Part shown: piece by piece, positions 60,837-64,000 of the stretch
How the letters are laid out: every line of letters starts with the position of its first letter
Position numbering within the stretch: position 1 is the stretch's first letter
Source of the DNA: SIG565 sp045594065
GTDB lineage: Bacteria; Bacillota; Clostridia; Oscillospirales; Acutalibacteraceae
Direction: 5' to 3'
Assembly: GCA_045594065.1 (NCBI GenBank)
Contig: JAZNXU010000017.1
Coordinates: 26,884 to 90,883, forward strand
DNA: 64,000 bases
The notes under the pieces: model-generated
Seen by the model: only the letters and a program-made list of their open reading frames with translations
What the model was told of the DNA's origin: nothing
Databases searched by the model: none
Made by a program: the position numbers and the translations under genes

Positions 60837-61229
60837 ATGGCTACTAAGACTACTGCAACACGCCGTAGACGTGAAAAGAAAAATATTGAACGTGGTGCTG
60901 CCCATATCCAGTCGACCTTCAACAATACTATTATCACTATTACCGATACTCAGGGTAATGCTCTTTCTTGGGCATCTGCCGGTGAGCTCGGTTTTAGAGG
61001 CTCAAGAAAATCTACTCCCTTTGCTGCACAGTCTGCAGCTGAGACCGCAGCTAAGGCTGCTATGGAGCACGGCCTCAAAACAGTAGAAGTATATGTTAAG
61101 GGTCCGGGTGCAGGCCGTGAGGCTGCTATCCGTGCATTACAGTCCGCTGGACTCGAGGTTACTATGATTAAAGACGTAACTCCGATTCCGCACAATGGTT
61201 GCCGTCCTCCGAAGAGAAGACGCGTATAA
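60837..61229 (+). CDS. rpsK: Ribosomal protein S11
   Basis: 130 residues. 30S platform protein at the mRNA exit. HIQSTFNNTIITITDTQGNA, SWASAGELGFRGSRKSTPFA and the C-terminal DVTPIPHNGCRPPKRRRV are diagnostic. Start with TAGGAGG. Confidence 0.97.
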   Translation: MATKTTATRRRREKKNIERGAAHIQSTFNNTIITITDTQGNALSWASAGELGFRGSRKSTPFAAQSAAETAAKAAMEHGLKTVEVYVKGPGAGREAAIRALQSAGLEVTMIKDVTPIPHNGCRPPKRRRV

Positions 61230-61253
61230 CCTAAATTATTGGAGGTGTAAAGA

Positions 61254-61880
61254 ATGGCTAGATATACCGGAGCAGTATGCAAGCTTTGCCGTAGAGAGGG
61301 TCAGAAACTCTTTTTAAAGGGCGAGCGTTGCTATTCCGATAAGTGTTCTGTTGGTATCCGTGCATATGCACCGGGTCAGCATGGACAGGGCCGTAAAAAA
61401 TCTTCAGAATATGGTATTCAGCTTCGTGCTAAGCAGAGAGCCAGAAGATTTTACGGTGTACAGGAGGCTCAGTTCCATCACTATTTTGAAATAGCTGAGA
61501 GAAAGCAGGGAATCACCGGTGAAAACCTTTTACAGATTCTCGAGAGCCGTCTTGACAATGTAGTTTACAGAGCAGGCTTTGCTTCATCTCGTGCAGAAGC
61601 CAGACAGCTTGTTGGCCACGGTCATTTCGAGGTTAACGGCAAGCGTGTTGATATCGCTTCTTACCTTACAAAGGCAGGCGAGGTTGTTTCTATTTGCGAG
61701 AAGAGCAAGTCGAGCGAAAAGATTAAGGCTGTTATTGAAGCTAACGGTGCAAAACCCGTTCCGGAGTGGCTCGATGTTGATAAAACCGCCCTCACCGCAA
61801 AGGTTGTAAACCTTCCTGAGCGCGCACAGATTGAGGCTCCCGTTGAAGAGCAGCTTATCGTTGAATTCTATTCTAAGTAA
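61254..61880 (+). CDS. rpsD: Ribosomal protein S4
   Basis: 208 residues. Primary 30S assembly protein with an S4 RNA-binding domain (LESRLDNVVYRAGFASSRAE, RQLVGHGHFEVNGKRVDI). The zinc pattern CKLCRREGQKLFLKGERCYS..C is complete, so this is the zinc-binding form. It lies inside the alpha operon, unlike B. subtilis where rpsD is separate. Confidence 0.97.
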   Translation: MARYTGAVCKLCRREGQKLFLKGERCYSDKCSVGIRAYAPGQHGQGRKKSSEYGIQLRAKQRARRFYGVQEAQFHHYFEIAERKQGITGENLLQILESRLDNVVYRAGFASSRAEARQLVGHGHFEVNGKRVDIASYLTKAGEVVSICEKSKSSEKIKAVIEANGAKPVPEWLDVDKTALTAKVVNLPERAQIEAPVEEQLIVEFYSK

Positions 61881-61894
61881 TAAAATTCTGTTTA

Positions 61895-61942
61895 TTTGGT
61901 ATTTGCCGCACAGAATACCGAATTTACAAATCATTTGTGCGG
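61895..61942 (+). promoter_or_regulatory. Two mutually exclusive hairpins before rpoA
   Basis: TTTGGTATT (61895-61903) pairs with AATACCGAA (61914-61922), one wobble. Alternatively CCGCACA (61906-61912), in the loop of the first hairpin, pairs with TGTGCGG (61936-61942), which covers part of a GGAG motif in front of rpoA. Only one can form at a time, which suggests a switch on rpoA translation. Confidence 0.4.
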
Positions 61943-61959
61943 AGAAATGGAGCTTTTAA

Positions 61960-62910
61960 ATGATAGAGATTGAAAAGCCCAGAATTGAAACGCTGGAATT
62001 ATCAGAAGATGGCACCTATGGTAAATTCGTAATGGAGCCCCTTGAGCGTGGTTATGCTATTACACTCGGTAATAGTATGCGCAGAGTTCTTTTATCAACA
62101 CTTCCGGGTGTTGCTGTAACAACCATCAAAATTGATGGCGTTGTTCACGAGTTTTCAACCATCCCCGGTGTCAAAGAAGATGTAACTGAAATAGTTCTTA
62201 ACATTAAAGGTCTTATTGCAAAGCTTCACAGTGACGAGTCTAAAACCGTTTATATTGAGGCTGAGGGTCCCTGTGTTATCACAGGTGCCGACATTAAGGC
62301 TGACAGCGAGGTAGAAATTCTTAACCCCGAGCTTCACATTGCAACCTTAGATAAGGGTGCAAAGCTCAATATGGAAATGACACTTGGAAGAGGTCGCGGC
62401 TATGTTCCGTCAGAGCTCAATAAGCCGGCACAGTCGGTTATCGGTGTAATTCCGGTTGACTCAATTTTTACCCCTGTATTAAAAGCAAACTTTACAGTTG
62501 ATAATACCCGTGTAGGTCAGGTTACCGATAAGGGTAAGCTTACCTTAGAGGTATGGACTGACGGTTCCATTAGAGCTAATGAAGCCGTTTCTATGTCCGC
62601 AAAAATCCTTATTGAGCATTTCGAACTTTTCTTAAATCTTTCCGAGACCGCCGCTGAAACCGCCAGCTTTATGGCTGAAAAGGGCACCAGCGACAAGGAA
62701 AAGGTACTCGATATGACTATTGAGGAGCTTGATTTATCTGTTCGTAGCTTTAACTGCTTAAAGCGTGCAGGAATCAATACGGTTGAAGACCTCATCGATA
62801 AAACCGAAGAGGATATGATGAAGGTAAGAAACCTCGGCCGCAAGTCTTTAGAAGAGGTTATTGCAAAGCTAGATTCATTTGGCTTTACCCTCAAAAAGGA
62901 AGAAGAATAA
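61960..62910 (+). CDS. rpoA: RNA polymerase alpha subunit
   Basis: 316 residues. N-terminal dimerisation domain (FVMEPLERGYAITLGNSMRR, LLSTLPGVAVTTIKIDGVVHEF) and C-terminal domain (LDLSVRSFNCLKRAGINTVE, LGRKSLEEVIAKL) that contacts UP elements and activators. The start follows TGGAG, preceded by the alternative hairpins at 61895-61942. Confidence 0.97.
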   Translation: MIEIEKPRIETLELSEDGTYGKFVMEPLERGYAITLGNSMRRVLLSTLPGVAVTTIKIDGVVHEFSTIPGVKEDVTEIVLNIKGLIAKLHSDESKTVYIEAEGPCVITGADIKADSEVEILNPELHIATLDKGAKLNMEMTLGRGRGYVPSELNKPAQSVIGVIPVDSIFTPVLKANFTVDNTRVGQVTDKGKLTLEVWTDGSIRANEAVSMSAKILIEHFELFLNLSETAAETASFMAEKGTSDKEKVLDMTIEELDLSVRSFNCLKRAGINTVEDLIDKTEEDMMKVRNLGRKSLEEVIAKLDSFGFTLKKEEE

Positions 62911-62947
62911 TCGGTCATAACACAAACCTTAAAAAGGAGTGAGTATA

Positions 62948-63289
62948 ATGCCAGGTACAAGAAAACTTGGAAGAACCAGCGATCACAGAACTGCAATGCT
63001 CAGAGCTATGGTTACTTTCCTTTTTGAAAACGGAAAGATCGAAACCACAGTTACCCGCGCTAAAGAAGTTCGTTCGATGGCAGAGAAATATATTACACTC
63101 GCAAAGGATAATAGCCTTCACAGCAAGCGTCAGGCTTTAGCTTTCATTACTAAGGAAGATGTTGTAAAGAAGCTTTACAGCGAAATCGCTCCTAAGTATG
63201 CTGATAAAAACGGTGGTTACTGCCGCATTACTAAGACCGGCCCCCGCCGTGGCGATGCCGCTGAAATGGCAATTATCGAGTTAATCTAA
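62948..63289 (+). CDS. rplQ: Ribosomal protein L17
   Basis: 113 residues. 50S protein at the tunnel exit. MPGTRKLGRTSDHRTAMLRA, ETTVTRAKEVRSMAEKYIT and GGYCRITKTGPRRGDAAEMA are diagnostic. The ATG at 62948 is well placed after AAAAGGAG; an upstream GTG at 62939 is too close to that site. Last gene of the super-operon. Confidence 0.96.
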   Translation: MPGTRKLGRTSDHRTAMLRAMVTFLFENGKIETTVTRAKEVRSMAEKYITLAKDNSLHSKRQALAFITKEDVVKKLYSEIAPKYADKNGGYCRITKTGPRRGDAAEMAIIELI

Positions 63290-63308
63290 TTTCTCAATAA
63301 TTTAAAAT

Positions 63309-63545
63309 TTTGGTCCTCACATTGCAAGTCTGTAAAACCAGCCTTATGATGTGGGGACTAAATTTATGCCCGTCGGGTGAATTTTCGGAAAAGGGAATAG
63401 GAAAAGTCTTCCCATACGAGCGGGTTTCTTAAGGACAGTTGTCTATTAAGAAAATGGAATTTGGTACACAAATTCCCTGCTTGTAACAGTATAAGACAAA
63501 ACTACCCGAAGAAGAGAAAGTAAAACTCTTTTTCGGGTAGTGATT
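63309..63545 (+). ncRNA. Structured RNA candidate downstream of rplQ
   Basis: The 366-base stretch after rplQ (63290-63655) has no ORF. It holds GTCCTCACAT/ATGTGGGGAC (63313-63322 with 63349-63358), extended inward by AAG/CTT and CTG/CAG; GGGAA/TTCCC (63393-63413); TTTCTTAA/TTAAGAAA enclosing GACA/TGTC (63425-63453); GGAATTTG/CAAATTCC (63456-63476); then a terminator. Near its ends TTTTG and CAAAA segments could close a multibranch structure. I find no match to tmRNA, SRP RNA or RNase P signatures. It may be a free small RNA or a long 3' UTR. Confidence 0.55.
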
Positions 63546-63550
63546 TTTTA
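63502..63550 (+). terminator. Terminator of the rplQ/structured RNA transcript
   Basis: Stem CTACCCGAA/TTCGGGTAG extended inside by AAGAG/CTCTT, followed by TGATTTTTTA. Confidence 0.85.
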
Positions 63551-63560
63551 TATTGATATT

Positions 63561-63609
63561 TTATTCGCTAAACTGCCGAAGGCAATATCACTCGCCGTTA
63601 GGCGAATAA
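63561..63609. repeat. Small hairpin array linked by ATATCA
   Basis: TTATTCGC (63561-63568) and GCGAATAA (63602-63609) enclose two short perfect hairpins, TGCC-GAA-GGCA (63574-63584) and CGCC-GTTA-GGCG (63593-63604), separated by ATATCACT. I recall chains of such hairpins joined by ATATCA in gut Clostridia intergenic regions, from memory. Confidence 0.5.
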
Positions 63610-63641
63610 AATTGCCCAAGTGCTTTTGAGAACACTTGGGC
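63605..63641 (-). terminator. Terminator of the aminotransferase gene
   Basis: On the minus strand GCCCAAGTG/CACTTGGGC (63641-63614) is followed by AATTTTATT, 15 bases past the aminotransferase stop. Confidence 0.78.
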
Positions 63642-63655
63642 TACGGGAAGGCTCT

Positions 63656-64000
63656 TTAGATATGTGTGAAAAAATCGTTAATTTCCTTAACTGCATTGCG
63701 GAGTGATTGCGGGTCGGGCAGCATAACTATTCTAAAATGGTCGGGTGTTTCGTGCGAGAAACCGCTTCCCGCCACTACGAGAATTTGCTTTTCAAGCAAA
63801 AGCCGACGGACAAAGGTTTTATCGTCTATTGAATCAAGCAGCTCGGGTTTGATTTTTGGGAAAATATAAAACCCAGCTTTGTTTTTAACAAAAGATAGAG
63901 AATCAATTTTATCAAGCTCTTCAAAGGTGGCTTTTCTTTGCTCATAAAGTCTGCCACCGGGGCGTGTAAGACTATTTGTATATTCGGTATCATTCAGAGC
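63656..64000 (-). CDS. C-terminal end of a class I aminotransferase (alanine aminotransferase-like)
   Basis: An open minus-strand frame of 114 codons plus stop enters from the right edge. It reads ALNDTEYTNSLTRPGGRLYE, KAGFYIFPKI, LLLEKQILVVAGSGFSHETP and DHFRIVMLPDPQSLRNAVKE. The GxGF-x5-DHFRIVxLP block with substrate-carboxylate Arg is typical of AlaA/AspC-type PLP enzymes, with AlaA-like the closest in form. No start is visible because the gene is truncated by the window. Confidence 0.88.
   Translation of the reverse strand, partial: ALNDTEYTNSLTRPGGRLYEQRKATFEELDKIDSLSFVKNKAGFYIFPKIKPELLDSIDDKTFVRRLLLEKQILVVAGSGFSHETPDHFRIVMLPDPQSLRNAVKEINDFFTHI

Noticed and set aside
63309..63545. Calling the RNA 6S, SRP or RNase P RNA
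   Set aside because: The characteristic conserved sequences of SRP and RNase P are absent, and a long end-to-end 6S-type stem is not convincing by eye.
63666..63869. Plus-strand 67-codon frame at the right end
   Set aside because: Opposite a clear aminotransferase C terminus on the minus strand.
1..64000. tRNA or rRNA genes
   Set aside because: No cloverleaf with GTTCRANNC-type T-arm or rRNA core sequence was noticed on either strand; a tRNAscan run would settle it.

Overview
The window looks like chromosome from an anaerobic, low-to-mid GC member of the Clostridia, most likely a gut-type Oscillospirales/Ruminococcaceae relative. This is inferred from gene content, not from a marker search. 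The evidence is a trimeric NADH/ferredoxin-type [FeFe] hydrogenase, a single-chain pyruvate:ferredoxin oxidoreductase, a threonine T-box, YhaN/YhaO, the zinc form of ribosomal protein S14, AGGAGG-type ribosome binding sites, and small palindromic intergenic repeats of a kind I associate with that group.

Layout. 1-4.6 kb: glycolysis (pgk, a class II fructose-bisphosphate aldolase), trmL, a membrane protein and an acyltransferase-like protein. 4.6-8.9 kb: a PocR-domain AraC regulator divergent from an isomerase, aldolase and PfkB-kinase operon. This is an EMP-style route for an unidentified sugar. 8.9-13.6 kb: a GNAT gene broken by an in-frame UGA, then yhaN/yhaO. 13.7-24.8 kb: housekeeping genes (DUF951, prfA, sua5, coaE, M18 peptidase, DUF1653, pth, mfd, a lipoprotein, asnA). 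24.9-33.2 kb: a ten-gene hydrogenase operon. hydC, hydB and hydA enclose a signalling-like set: two DRTGG-type proteins, an RsbT-like ATPase, a sensory-type [FeFe] hydrogenase homologue, a PHP phosphoesterase and a second HATPase. Candidate Rex boxes precede it. 33.2-43 kb: DnaD/DnaC-like replication proteins, galE, a transglutaminase-like lipoprotein, a CBS/CorC membrane protein and PFOR. 43-44.8 kb: a small accessory patch with a SLOG-like gene divergent from an XRE regulator, a decayed second copy of that pair, and a MITE-like element. 44.5-47.5 kb: T-box, thrS and yitT. 47.6-63.3 kb: the complete S10-spc-alpha ribosomal super-operon with secY, adk, map, infA and rpoA. 63.3-64 kb: a structured RNA candidate with its own terminator, a small hairpin array, and the 3' end of an aminotransferase gene.

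How the genes work together. PFOR makes reduced ferredoxin from pyruvate. The HydABC-type enzyme can combine ferredoxin and NADH oxidation to release H2, and the possible Rex boxes would tie this to NADH/NAD+. The ribosomal block couples ribosome synthesis with secretion (secY), nucleotide balance (adk), N-terminal processing (map) and transcription (rpoA). The most unusual parts are the regulatory genes embedded in the hydrogenase operon, the sugar operon of unknown substrate, the SLOG/XRE duplication, the UGA-interrupted GNAT gene, and the structured RNAs flanking the ribosomal operon.
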